In this document: positions 1 to 10,350 of the stretch, piece by piece
How positions within the stretch are numbered: the first letter of the stretch is position 1
Layout: each line of letters opens with the position of its first letter
Translations under genes and position numbers: made by a program
The notes under the pieces: model-generated
Databases searched by the model: none
The model's input: only the letters and a program-made list of their open reading frames with translations
Told to the model about the DNA's origin: nothing
From: Dichetophora obliterata
Lineage: Eukaryota > Arthropoda > Insecta > Diptera > Sciomyzidae
Assembly: GCA_963920525.1 (NCBI GenBank)
Contig: OY986438.1
Location: forward strand, 81,021,177 to 81,085,176
Length of the DNA stretch: 64,000 nucleotides
Direction: 5' to 3'

Positions 1-716
1 ATTTAAAATCAGTGCCCGTAGTTAGGATTGATATCCTACAAAACAAACGACCTGTGTAGTTTCTGATTTTAGTTATTAAAAAATGCTTAAAATTTAAACT
101 TGAGGAAACCGATCATTTTTTGAAAGCATTAAATGCCATATCTTTGTATTGATTCATTTACTTTCTTAAAATCGATATTCATTGCCAATGAATGCGGTAT
201 ACTTTTTTAGTTCCTACTTATTTCAAATAAAAAAGTTAGGATATCAATTAATGGTAATTTATCATTTTTGTTTTGTGACAAAAAAAATTACGTTATCTTA
301 AATTTACTACTTATTTGTGATTTTTATATTAATATAATAATTCAATTTAAACAAGAAAAAGTTCTACTTTTTCTATAAATGTATTTATTTTTTTATTTAG
401 TTCAAATAAAACAGATATACGTCTGATTTTTGAGCTTATGAATTTTACTTATTTTGTGATTTTGGTTATTAAAAATAAGAAATTTTAAACAAGAAAAATG
501 TAATACTTAATATTAACAAAATTTAATTTTCCACTATTTCTTTTTATTAATTTCAAGTATTTTAATGTTGAATAAATGTTTCTTACTAACAAAAATTATA
601 ATTTTATTGATTTTCCTTCTTTAAAAAATGTTTGTTTAGTTTGGTAATTTTTATTTCATTTTGGTAACTTTATTATCACATTTTGGTAACTTAATTTCTT
701 TATAAGTGGCAACCCT
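1..716. other. AT-rich stretch without a gene
   Basis: No coding or RNA gene is visible. The DNA is very AT-rich, with homopolymer runs and a short repeated phrase TTTTGGTAACTT near 640-700. Reading frames are short on both strands. Confidence 0.6.
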
Positions 717-816
717 GATTACAGCATCCGTGATCGAGCAAAATTACGAAGAGCATGACGAGACAAGTGCCTATCAATCTTGTACAATTTTGCTCGAGCA
801 CGGATGCCTGTAATTC
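717..816. repeat. 100-bp imperfect inverted repeat
   Basis: GATTACAGCATCCGTGATCG on the left is matched in reverse complement by a right arm ending near 816 (shared core GCATCCGTG.TCGAGCAAAATT). The arms are about 30 bp around a 40-bp loop. It looks like a small foldback or MITE relic just left of the hAT-like element. No target duplication was recognised. Confidence 0.6.
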
Positions 817-1079
817 GGTCCCAGAGCAGGGTCTTTTCAACTTCTGGTATGCAATGGTAGCAGTGTTGCCGTTTCAAAATTTTTGAGTCAAGTGAAATTT
901 TAAAAAAAGTGAAGTGAATCGAAGTGAAATGAAATTTCTTCAAAAAGGAAGTGAAGCAAAGAAACAAATATTTAGATGGCAAAGTCAAAAATTGGTTTCA
1001 ACGGTTAAAATACACATCTTTATTTTTAACAAAAAAGAAATAGAGTAAAACGAAATAACCCAACGGGCCGGCATGTCAG

Positions 1080-1392
1080 CAGCTTCCTGCAGGAGCAAAA
1101 CGTCAGCACTGAATTTTGTTGTTGTGCAGCGAACAGTTCAAAAAGCTTGAAATCAAAAACAAACTGCTGACCCATAGTTTTCCAAGAGAGGCCTTTTAAA
1201 ACAATTCAAAGGAAGCTAAATTGGAGTGATTTTTTCAGCTTCCTCCAGAAGCAAAAAGTCAGCACTTTATTTTGTTGTTGTGCAAGCGAACAATTCAAAA
1301 AGCTTGAAAACAAAAATTAGCTTCTGACCCAAAGCTTTCCAAGAATAGCCTTTTAAAGCAATTCAAAGTAAGCTAAATTGGAGTGTTTTTTT
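1080..1392. repeat. Two-copy tandem repeat, period about 156 bp
   Basis: The block starting CAGCTTCCTGCAGGAGCAAA at 1080 recurs at 1236 as CAGCTTCCTCCAGAAGCAAA. Both copies run through a TTTTGTTGTTGTGCA segment and end near TAAATTGGAGTG. The copies are diverged, so this is an old duplication within the hAT-like element. Confidence 0.75.
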
Positions 1393-1698
1393 CCTATGAC
1401 ATACAATATTAAAATATCAATGGCGTGTCATACGTCAGGTCAGCACTTTCTCGCTTTCAGCTGACTTGAAAGCACTCAAAAAGGCCTTTGCTCCAACAAA
1501 TTTCGTAAGCTATATATAGTATATTTCTAAGACCATTTTAAAATTAGAAACTATATAACCAAAAGTTTTAGAAATTTGTTTTATTTCACTTTCCTACTCT
1601 TCTATTTTATTTTCTTTCACCAAATTCGGGAAAAGTTGGATATTTGGAACCACACCACTACCCAGCAATGCCAGATATAAAATTTCTACCTCTCTTAG

Positions 1699-2072
1699 AA
1701 CAGGCCCGAGAAACAATGTCATATTTTGTGTCAATAAAGTAGCTGATATATGTCCGCTGCCCATGTTGGTAAATGTCCAACCTCTGCACCGAAAGAAGTG
1801 CTAGTTCTGGAACACCTTGAGCAGGCACAATGTACGAACAAAGACCGAATCGTGCATTCGTCAGTTTATTGTGTCCAAATATAGTCGCTCGTTTTTGAAC
1901 ACTTTATTGACATATACACAATTACTACAGTACTATTTCAGGCGATTTCGAGGTACTATGTTTCGTAGGTATGTTTCGGGTACATTATAGTTAAGTCTCA
2001 GGACGCTAGTTTCGATACATATCAGCTAATTTATTGACACAATATATATGAATTCTTTTCTCGGGTCCTGTT
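1699..2072. repeat. Inverted-repeat unit nested in the hAT-like element
   Basis: The arm 1699-1754 (starting AACAGGCCCGAG, containing TTGTGTCAATAAAGTAGCTG) is repeated in reverse complement at 2018-2072. Identity is high but imperfect over about 55 bp. It is probably an older MITE carried inside the larger element; the TSD is unclear. Confidence 0.6.
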
Positions 2073-2760
2073 CGTTGAGGCTTGTTTACATTCAGCTTTA
2101 TATCAATGTGCATTTAATTTTTGTTTTAAAAACTTCGCAAATTCATTACTTCGTTACTACTCGTAGTATTAAAAAAAAAAAAATTGAGTCCGAAACTCGG
2201 GACTTTTGTGCCTGAGTAGTTTGGTACAGACACAAATTGTTTCTGGGGAAGTATTTGTTTAGATAATACTATAATCACATTAAGGAAGTGTTTTAAACAA
2301 AGGCCTAACTTGTACTCGGAAAAGCAGAAACATGTTCATCAATGGCAATCGTTTCAATTTCAGTGGAATCCACAGACTGCTTGCATGATTCAAGAGCAAC
2401 TTTCTTTCCGCGTGGAGGAGAATCCGTTCTTATTAAGAACCTTTTTTGCTGTTCTATTCAGTTTTCCTGCAAAAAATTACGATTGTTAATACATTTTGAT
2501 ACATTTTACATAAATTTAAATTATCTTGCCATGAATTCCACCAAGCTTTTTTTTGCAACGCGCCTTTTACAAGTGAAGCTTTTTTTTTGGAAATGAAAAA
2601 CAAATGCTGCCAAATTTGACAGTCTGTTATTTCTAAAAAGAAATTGCACTTTGGACCAAATGGAAGTGTTCATGTCAAAAAGGAAGTGTCGAAGTGTGAG
2701 CCTCGAAAAAGAAGTGAAACACTTCAATCGAAGTGAACATGGCAACACTGAATGGTAAGT

Positions 2761-4923
2761 ATGGTCATTTACAAGCAACAAAACAAAGGGCATAAAGCAC
2801 AACTACTGCATAAAAAAACCAGAGTTCCTTTTGTTCTCCGAACACAAAGTATTTGCAGTAACATTGCAGTTACTTGCGTGACTTTTGAGAGCTTGTAGCT
2901 CATAAACTAATGGTTCAATTGAGCTGATTTCTTTTTAAAATAATTTCTAAAGTTTAATTGAGTGAGAAATAAAATTTCTTTAGTAAATTTTTAAAGATAT
3001 TTATTAAATTTAGTTTTTTCGAAAATTATGTTAGACACAATTTTTATAAATCACCTTTTATTACTGATTTTCATAAGATTTAGTATGTATGCAGATCTTT
3101 GATAAAGCAACAACTTTTGCTCAAGTCAATTGTTATGTTTGAGTTATTTTGGATATGGGCGCTGTTTGAAAAATGGTCTACAGCTCTCTTTGAAGTATAA
3201 ATTCGTCATAAGGAGAGCTAGGATTTCGATAACATGTCATATTTTTCTTCTGCTTCTAAGACATTTCCTATTTATTTAGAACGTCTATTTATGTTTCCTA
3301 AATTCCAAATATGAAAAGTTTTAGGTAATTTTTCATCGTTTTTTATCAGTTTTAATTTCTGGTAATTTTTACTAGATTTAGAGCATTTTTTGGTAATTTT
3401 TAGCCATTTTGAAATTATTTTATTGTCATTTTTGGACATTTTTAATTTTTTTCATATTTAAAAATGTTAAAATGAAAATTTTTAAACATATTTTTTAACA
3501 ATAGATTCCCTTCAATCAAAAACATTGCCTCTCGAAAAAGGGGTAGCTTTGTTTATAGACCTCGATGACAAAAAGCTCTGCGCGTGGTGAAACAGACGAA
3601 AGGGTATGTAGAAAGATAGAGTAGCGAGTACAGTGAGCACAAATGGGTAAAGACCATTAAAGTTCATTCAACGCACCTTCTTGATAGTGTAATAGTTGAA
3701 AATAAATAAGCTGTAACAAATTATTGGCCTGAAAAAGATCTTCTAATCTGTATCAACAAAATTTTAAATGTTTGCAATCGGATTAAAATTCGGATCTGGA
3801 TAAAGTGAACTAATTTTTGCAAGGCCTGTTCATTGTATCCAGACTGTTCGCATTTTATTTCTAAAAAAATGGATATTTTGGCTTAAATCTTAAATGTTGT
3901 TTTTGCTTTTTTGCTTCTGATTCTTTGAAATGTATGTTTCTAAAGCGTTCACTATTTCGAACTGTTAATTATTTCGGGGGTTCGTTGTATAAAGATCTTA
4001 CGGTAGTTCTGTTTTTCATGCATATTTTTGATAATTTTTATTTTATTTCCGTACAAAAACTTTCAAAATTCAAATAAATTAATTTTAATTTATTTTTTTA
4101 TTTCTTACAGTATTTTTTTAGTAGATGTTTATTTTATAATTAATGTTTTAGTGTAATCATCGAAAAATTTAAGCAATTCTGACCAGTCATCAATGCAAGC
4201 ACTCAAAATCTTTCCGACGATATCTTGAAAGTTAGGATCGTATTATAATTAATTAAGTTTTTTTAATTTTAGTGAAAAAAGCTGGAAAGAACTTAAAAAA
4301 TTCACTAAACACAGCCTTATTTTTAGTTCGAATGCAAAAATTTTATACTTGTTGATGCAGATCGGAAGAAGAATAGTTTAGCCTATTATTTTTGTCTGTT
4401 TTATTTATAAAAATTTAGAAAACAGTTTTCTTCGTGTACGTATGCGATAATTGAGAACCAATTTGAAATGAAACCAGTTATGAGAAATGTTTTTGCAAAC
4501 TTTTTACTGCAAACTTGTAAGGAGTCTGTTTGTTAATCAAAAAACATAAAATAAATTAATATAGATCAGAAAACATATCATATCTAACTTAATTAATGTA
4601 ACAAATCGATTATTAAAATTTAACACAATTTTTCAATTGTAGTCCACTAAAAAAAATTTGGGTGAATTTTTCTTTTTTAAAATTAAAGAAGCTACTTCTA
4701 CTTATATATATTATATATTTTAAATACTGTACAGTTTTGATTCAATAACAAATGTTGTCTAATATAGCAGTAGTAATTTTTAGATGAATGGTTATTGTAC
4801 AATAGTACTATAAAAGTTGTTGTAACTTAAATTTTTTTTAATTTTTAATTAAATTTAAGTTTAATTTCTCTACAATATTTTTATTAGAATTAAACCGAAG
4901 CTATTGAATATTACTACATAGCC
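2761..4923. other. AT-rich stretch without a gene
   Basis: Nothing coding is recognised on either strand. There are long T and A runs and short AT-rich frames only; no significant inverted repeat was noticed. Confidence 0.5.
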
Positions 4924-5061
4924 ATGGTAAAGGAAATGTTGATTTTAGTAATGGTGTGTATACTTATTGCAGTTATTGTAGTTAGTTTGTTGCATACAAA
5001 AACTCAACAAAAACTTTTTATAGTGTACGTTAGAGCTCGATTTAAGGAAAATATTTTTTAA
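4924..5061 (+). CDS. Candidate 45-aa single-pass membrane micropeptide
   Basis: An ATG in good translation context (GCCATGG) opens 45 codons ending in TAA. The N-terminus is MVKE, followed by an uninterrupted hydrophobic run of about 19 residues (LILVMVCILIAVIVVSLL). A basic tail (TKTQQK, VRARFK) follows. This layout, short N-terminus, one helix and positive tail, is that of small type-III or tail-anchored membrane peptides. No family is recognised, no promoter or splice site is visible, and a frame of this length can arise by chance in AT-rich DNA, where T-rich codons give hydrophobic residues. Treat it as a candidate only. Confidence 0.15.
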   Translation: MVKEMLILVMVCILIAVIVVSLLHTKTQQKLFIVYVRARFKENIF

Positions 5062-5080
5062 GTCCGATATTAATTTTTTA

Positions 5081-5128
5081 TGGTCTCGATAGTGTAATGA
5101 TAGCGCGCTGGACTGTCACCCAGGAGTC
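5081..5128 (+). pseudogene. 5' part of a tRNA-Asp(GTC)-like relic
   Basis: The segment TCTCGATAGTGTAATGATAG followed by CGCGCTGGACTGTCACCCAG resembles the D arm and anticodon arm of tRNA-Asp with anticodon GTC in the loop CTGTCAC. The T arm with its TTCGAATC motif is missing: the sequence turns into unrelated AT-rich DNA after about 5128. It is a truncated tRNA pseudogene or the head of a tRNA-derived SINE, related to the copies near 14.9 kb and 28.8 kb. Confidence 0.55.
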
Positions 5129-5193
5129 GCTAACTCATATTTATAACTCATCTGTACTAGAATTTAAAACAAGAGAATTATTGCAGCATCCAT

Positions 5194-5252
5194 TTTAGCT
5201 TTTTGGTTTAAATTTTAGCTTTTTGGTTTAAATGTTGGCTTTTTTGGTTTAA
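5194..5252. repeat. Three short direct repeats
   Basis: AGCTTTTTGGTTTAAA-like units of about 20 bp occur three times in a row with small changes. It is a minor slippage array with no further meaning seen. Confidence 0.6.
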
Positions 5253-5800
5253 GCTTAAGTACAATTCTGTATTACTTTCTGTTTTTATTACAATTTATAC
5301 TAAATTCTGGTACATTTGGATACTAAATTTGGATTAAGACCCGTAAAAATTTAGCCTTGCCATGCTGCGACTCAATATTAGGCGACTCGGTTCATTTGTT
5401 TGCTTATCGCGCTTTTAATGTGTGGGCCAATAGCCCGGTAGTTAGAGTAATGAGTTTACAAACTGACTGTCATGTGATTGAATCTCGCGGTGTTTCTAAA
5501 GATTTCTAACCGTGTAGAGATTCGAAATTGTTTTTACGTAAATAATACTAAAAATAATATTAAATAAGTTTTTGTTTTAATGCATCTTCTTCTCACTAAA
5601 TGGCGACAAAAAAAATGAGTCGTTTTCAGCCGGGCTGAACAATTATAGGAAACAAAAAAATTAAAGTGTATAATAATAAGGGTACTTGTCGCTACAACCC
5701 ATACTATAATTATAAGTATTAGCATTAGTATAAGTATAGATAACTGTACCCATAATGTTATGTTAAGTTAACATAATGTTATGTTATTTTTTTATGTTGT
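5253..5800. other. Stretch without a gene
   Basis: No gene is recognised. A weak tRNA-like string lies near 5431-5490 (see rejected items). The right edge degrades into imperfect GTTAT units that lead into the pentamer array. Confidence 0.5.
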
Positions 5801-6100
5801 GTTATGTTATGTTATGTTATGTTATGTTATATTATGTTATGTTATGTTATGTTATGTTATGTTATGTTATGTTATGTTATGTTATGTTATGTTATGTTAT
5901 GTTATGTTATGTTATGTTATGTTATGTTATGTTATGTTATGTTATGTTATGTTATGTTATGTTATGTTATGTTATGTTATGTTATGTTATGTTATGTTAT
6001 GTTATGTTATGTTATGTTATGTTATGTTATGTTATGTTATGTTATGTTATGTTATGTTATGTTATGTTATGTTATGTTATGTTATGTTATGTTATGTTAA
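5801..6100. repeat. (GTTAT)n pentanucleotide array, about 60 copies
   Basis: This is a 300-bp, almost uninterrupted run of the 5-bp unit GTTAT; the one clear variant unit is ATTAT at 5831. Because five is not a multiple of three, three forward frames stay open and read as repeating MLCYV-type peptides, which are artefacts. Imperfect units at 5755-5800 suggest that the array grew from local TGTTATG-rich sequence. Confidence 0.97.
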
Positions 6101-6365
6101 TGTTGAGAATTTGATGGACAATGAATTACAAAACAAAATTCTATTTTATGGCAGTTTATGTTAACCTATGTTTTCATTATTGATTTTTCCTTATTTTCCA
6201 TTGTTTGGACTAGAACACCTTCCTGTGCTCGAATTTCAAGATGGAATGCTTCAGAAATATGTTTTCATTTCCTATTGGGTCATAACGTTTAAAGCTCAAA
6301 GAACATTCATGGCAACTTAGTGCACTTGAGGGAAAGAGCACATTCAAATTCATCATAGCAAAACG

Positions 6366-6396
6366 AAATAATAATAATAATAATAATAATAATAAT
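6366..6396. repeat. (AAT)n microsatellite
   Basis: About ten uninterrupted ATA/AAT triplets within otherwise gene-free DNA between the pentamer array and the 6.7 kb hairpin. Confidence 0.9.
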
Positions 6397-6714
6397 TAAT
6401 AATACTAAAGTGAGACATATCTTAATGAAACTTCAAACATATGTTTAAGTGATCTCATAGTATACAACAGGTTTTGTTGTTATTTTTTTTAACCCCACGT
6501 CGTAAGCTACAATTAAAAAAAAAAAAGACCAGAAAATCACGGCGTGCAGGATTACTGTCCTTAGAAACATCTGAAAAAACGTTGTTTTAATCAACATCAA
6601 GGCGGTCATGGGATGACCTTAAAAAAAAATTTGGTAGCAAAATAACAAAATGGCGGCGTTTTTTCAAAAATTAACTATTTTTTCCCAAAAAATCTGTTGT
6701 AACTCAAAAAATTG

Positions 6715-6856
6715 ACTGCATTATTCTGTATCACGAACAAGCACACCAACGATGAGAAAGACACAAGAAGCAATACAATTTTGTATGGAAAAATATATTG
6801 CTTCTCCTGTCTTTCTCATCGTTGGTGTGCTTGTTCGTGATACAGAATAATGCAGT
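6715..6856. repeat. Near-perfect 142-bp hairpin
   Basis: The left arm begins ACTGCATTATTCTGTATCAC and the right arm ends with its exact reverse complement. The first 49 bp of the arms pair without a mismatch; two mismatches follow, then 10 more paired bases (AGAAGCAATA), leaving a loop of roughly 20 nt. Such a long clean stem is more than drift normally preserves, so it is a recent inverted duplication, a MITE made only of ends, or a hairpin-RNA locus. No TSD and no coding frame were found. Confidence 0.9.
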
Positions 6857-8511
6857 GAATGCCGAGTAGGTCACTCACTTTTTCATCCGTTGGTCCATTG
6901 TCAGCATTAACACGTGTAGAAAACGTATTAAAATTTCAGAGCGATCGGATAAATACTCTTCTTAAATCATGCACGCCAACTTGAAAATCTTGTTTTGAGA
7001 AAATTGCTTTTAAAGTTAAAACACCTTGAAGAAATTACGCTTCGCTGTATATGCTCACAAAAATTTTTTTTGAGATTTTCACTTTTATATTATTAAAATC
7101 ATGTTTTTAAAAGTTCATTCTAACATATTCTGTAAAAAATTTTGTATTTAGAAAAATTGTAGGTACATTCCCTTAAAACTCATTGCTGATCACAGTGGAA
7201 TTGTTTACGAACAAATCACTTATATTTTATATGCACCGAGAAAAAAAAGTAATAGTAAAATCACCTAAGTCGGCTTTGGTAGATAGAACTGTATAGAAAT
7301 TATAAGCTTATGCTTATTCACCCGAGTATTTTATTGTTTAATACAATGCACAATGCTAATTCTTCGAATAACATGTAAAACTTAAGTATTTTGATGAGGA
7401 GCGAGGCTGAAAACTGCTAAAGCCACTTATAAATTATACTAAGTTCTTTGTTATCGCCAAAATATTTCGCGCGGCCTAATGTATACATACTCCTTACGCA
7501 AGGTACATAAATAATTTGGGATATTGCAATAATGGAAATCAATTCATTCGAATCGAAAATCAAGTTTACTATTCGTGCTGTGCTGACAAGGAAATTATCA
7601 AATAATCAAATGAATTCATTACAAAATCACCTCTCAAACCTTCTTTGAATATTTCCAATAATATTTTGGAAGTTACAAGTTTTTAGAAAAATCCTTGAAT
7701 AATTCTGATCGTAAAAATTTTACTTGAATTTATTTGAAAGTAATGAAGATTTCAATAAAATTTGTTAATGATGATATTTAACCTTCAAATTATGTTATTG
7801 TCAATTTATAGAGTCCACTCTGTGATGTTCACCCTAAGTTTCCTTGTGCCGGTATCACTGATAGCTGTTTACGTGGCAATGAAGACATTTTCAGGGGGAC
7901 CTGTATATTGTAACCCCCCCCGGACCAGAACTTGGCTCTCTTCGGTACTGCATACAAGTCATAATAATTTTTCGTCTTTAAATTGCGTCCTGCGAAAATG
8001 TCCTGTTTTGTTTTTTGAGAGACGTCCTGTAAAGCCTGTAAAATCTTAAAAATTTGGTCAATATGTCCTGTTTTTGGCGAAAAAAGAGATGGGATGCTAT
8101 GATGATATGCATCATCATAGGGTTAAAATAATATCAAATAACATTTCAAAGACATCTGTAAAAAGAAAACCTTTTAACCAAAATCCAAAATAATTTCATT
8201 AGATAATTTAAATTTCTTAAAAATATAATTTAAATGCTAATAAATAATGTTTGAAGAAGACCGAATTAACAATCCAGTGGATTGACAAGAAATAAACTAT
8301 TCTTATCTATATATGCTTAGCTTTCGTTTTTGCCTATAACTTTTAAGCTCAGGCTGATGACGAAAACGGACTCTTTTTAAATCTGCATAAATATTCATAT
8401 ATAATTCATAATTCATTACCGTATTACTGCAAAATTTTTGCTGCATTCAATTCTAATAATTTCTAAAATCAGAAAACTATGTGTATTAAAAGCCCAATAA
8501 ACCCGTTTTAC
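6857..8511. other. Stretch left of GALK2 exon; no gene confirmed
   Basis: No further GALK2 exon could be found here: the C-terminal kinase motif (family GxGWGG region) does not appear on the minus strand. On the plus strand 7805-7906 reads as a hydrophobic exon-like segment (LSFLVPVSLIAVYVAMK) after a TTTATAG acceptor-like site, but no matching donor or family is recognised. Near 7960-8075 the phrase TGTCCTGTTTT recurs. Confidence 0.45.
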
Positions 8512-9502
8512 CTTGAAGAACGTGCTGCGTTCTCTGTCTCAGCTTGAACGTTTTCATGTGACACGTGTTTTCTGAAAGAAACTCTTTTTCAAATTCCTGG
8601 TCCTCTAAGCCAAGCTCATTGCAAATTGTTGACCTTGTATAGGTTTCTGTTGGCAACCATTCCATAGCTAAGCTCACAAACTCGTCCAATGTGCATTTGA
8701 GTTCTTGTTGCAATTTCCAAAAGCTTCTAATGTTGCGCCAGTTACCAAAACACATTTTTTTGGCCAAAATGCAACATGCTAAACGACACTCAACAACACG
8801 TTCATTGAAGTCCGATGAAGCAGCCTTATTCTTCTCTGACAGACTATTGGCTACTACAAAACAAACACCATCTGGCAATTGAATTGAGGAAGCAGACAAT
8901 TTAGGCTGAAACTCAAGGAACTGCGCACAGCCTTCCTTTGCCAGGTACGCTATGGCCTGGTCCATGCCACCGCCCTGAGTTCCAATATAGCGTTCACAAT
9001 TAGCGGATATTGACGCCAAATACTTTCGATCCAATGGCAACTGATAAACATGTGCTGTGGCTAGTGTAGCTGCACTAACTAAAGCACTGGAACTGGACAG
9101 ACCAGATGCTGGAGGAATATTTCCACAAAGAGCTATGGTCATACCTATCAGAGTTGTACTTTCTCCCATGGTATCGTATATACCTTTTACGCCGCACAAA
9201 TAATATTTGTACCATTTGGGGCCATTGGATTGGCATAGTTGAGTTCTGCAATCGATTTATGTATAAGTGGTTTCAATTATAATTATCTAACATACAACAG
9301 TATAATTATTATTTGATATTCTTATTACCCTAAAGATTTAAGATCGCATTTAAAATTTTCAAATTTATCATTTTCCAAATTTCTTAACTGTAAAACTGTA
9401 TTTTCCTCAGTGTAACCAACCGCCAAAAGAATACACTGATCAATGGCCATGGGCAGCACTGGATAGCCACAGTAATCAACATGTTCTCCAATTATATTAA
9501 CT
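8512..9502 (-). CDS. Galk: GALK2-type galactokinase / N-acetylgalactosamine kinase, two internal exons
   Basis: A GHMP-family sugar kinase that phosphorylates galactose or GalNAc at C1 in the cytosol. The upstream exon is 9502-9329 (acceptor TTTTAG, donor GTAATAAG) and encodes the sugar-binding signature [20 protein letters not shown]. The next exon is 9245-8512 (acceptor ATTGCAG, donor GTAAAACG); it begins [18 protein letters not shown] and carries the ATP-binding GHMP loop [16 protein letters not shown] and then GTQGGGMDQ with the catalytic Asp. GGGMDQ points to the GALK2 branch rather than GALK1. The phases match (GG|A), and splicing the 83-bp intron keeps one frame for about 300 codons without a stop. 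The exon with the start codon and PGR motif and the exon(s) with the C-terminal domain are not seen. They may lie beyond long introns or be lost. The frame, splice sites and codon use look functional. The D. melanogaster orthologue is, I believe, CG5288; the symbol rests on that memory. Confidence 0.9.
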
Positions 9503-9672
9503 CTAAAAATAGAAGTTTATTAAAAATCAGAAAAATTAACATGCTATAGAAAGAAAACTTTACAAAATTTAGTTGGCAACAATTTTTAACAACACGGTTA
9601 AAATGTTGTTAGAAATAAGAATATGTATTATTTCCATAGAGTTGAAAGTGTCAGATTCAATTTGAGTACTTA

Positions 9673-10350
9673 AGGGAGCACAACTAGTTAGAATTAAAGG
9701 AGAAAAATATTTTTTTTTTCATTTTCTAAAAGTTCAAATATTTCAAAAGTATTCTCAAAAATTTCAACCTAATCGGATTATTATTTATGGAGATAAATAA
9801 CTTTTAATAGGGTTTTTATTTGCATGCACATCGCAGTCAAAACTTTAAACGCGTTTTTCTCAAAACTATGTTTTCGAAATCAATGATAACTGCAACTTTA
9901 GAACGGCTCTACCGATCAGTTTTAAATTGTTCTCACTTATTCTATACATAATTGTCCTCCTGATGAAAGAAAGATTTTTTTTGGACGGTTAGTTTTTAAT
10001 AGCCGAAAACTTTGCATTTCAACATTTTCCACTATTTTCCAAAAAAACAAAACTTTTCAAATTCCTTCGTTCATCAGAAGCTTTATTTCATTAACTAGTG
10101 ATCCCTTTTTTTAAATTTTGATGATTCAGTCACGAGCAACAGTGATCAGGGCAACACTTTTTTTTTTGGATCCATCGAAAATTTGCTGTATCTCATTAAT
10201 TAATCCAATATTTTGTCATTAAAAAAATATATTATTTTCAAATATATATTTTAATGAAAAAAAAAATTTGTTATTAATTATTTCAATGTGTGGCAACAAA
10301 AAAACCTAAACAAGACCTTTTCTTATACGTCCCACCTAGTTGTGCCACCG
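9673..10350. mobile_element. TA-flanked MITE, family 'GCACAACTAG'
   Basis: The left end AGGGAGCACAACTAG and the right end CTAGTTGTGCCACCG form an inverted repeat with a few mismatches, flanked by TA at 9671-9672 and 10351-10352. The interior has no protein frame. A diverged second copy in the opposite orientation lies at 59191-60115 and shares the internal tract with TGCATGCACATCGCAGTC and the GATCA-rich segment, which supports a real family of about 680 bp. The TA duplication suggests Tc1/mariner mobilisation. Confidence 0.75.

Larger units (their letters stand above)
861..2752. mobile_element. hAT-like non-autonomous DNA transposon, 1.9 kb
   Basis: The ends are CAGTGTTGCC (861-870) and GGCAACACTG (2743-2752), a perfect 10-bp terminal inverted repeat of hAT style. 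The flanks are AATGGTAG (853-860) and AATGGTAA (2753-2760), 7 of 8 identical, which fits the 8-bp target duplication of hAT transposons. Subterminal DNA at both ends is rich in AAGTGAA-type repeats (890-960 and 2660-2735), typical of transposase-binding regions. No transposase frame is present inside, so it would depend on another hAT for movement. The interior carries a 156-bp tandem duplication and a smaller inverted-repeat unit. The superfamily call rests on end sequence and duplication length, not on protein. Confidence 0.75.

Noticed and set aside
5431..5490. tRNA-like string with loop CTGTCAT
   Set aside because: D, anticodon and T arms do not pair well and no B box is present; too weak to list as a relic.
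5801..6100. CRISPR-like array
   Set aside because: Pure short tandem units without spacers in an animal genome; a microsatellite.
5776..6164. Three overlapping frames of 98-127 codons reading MLCYV repeats
   Set aside because: They are translations of the GTTAT pentamer array in three frames; no real protein.
8691..8882. 63-codon plus-strand frame
   Set aside because: Antisense shadow of the GALK2 exon.
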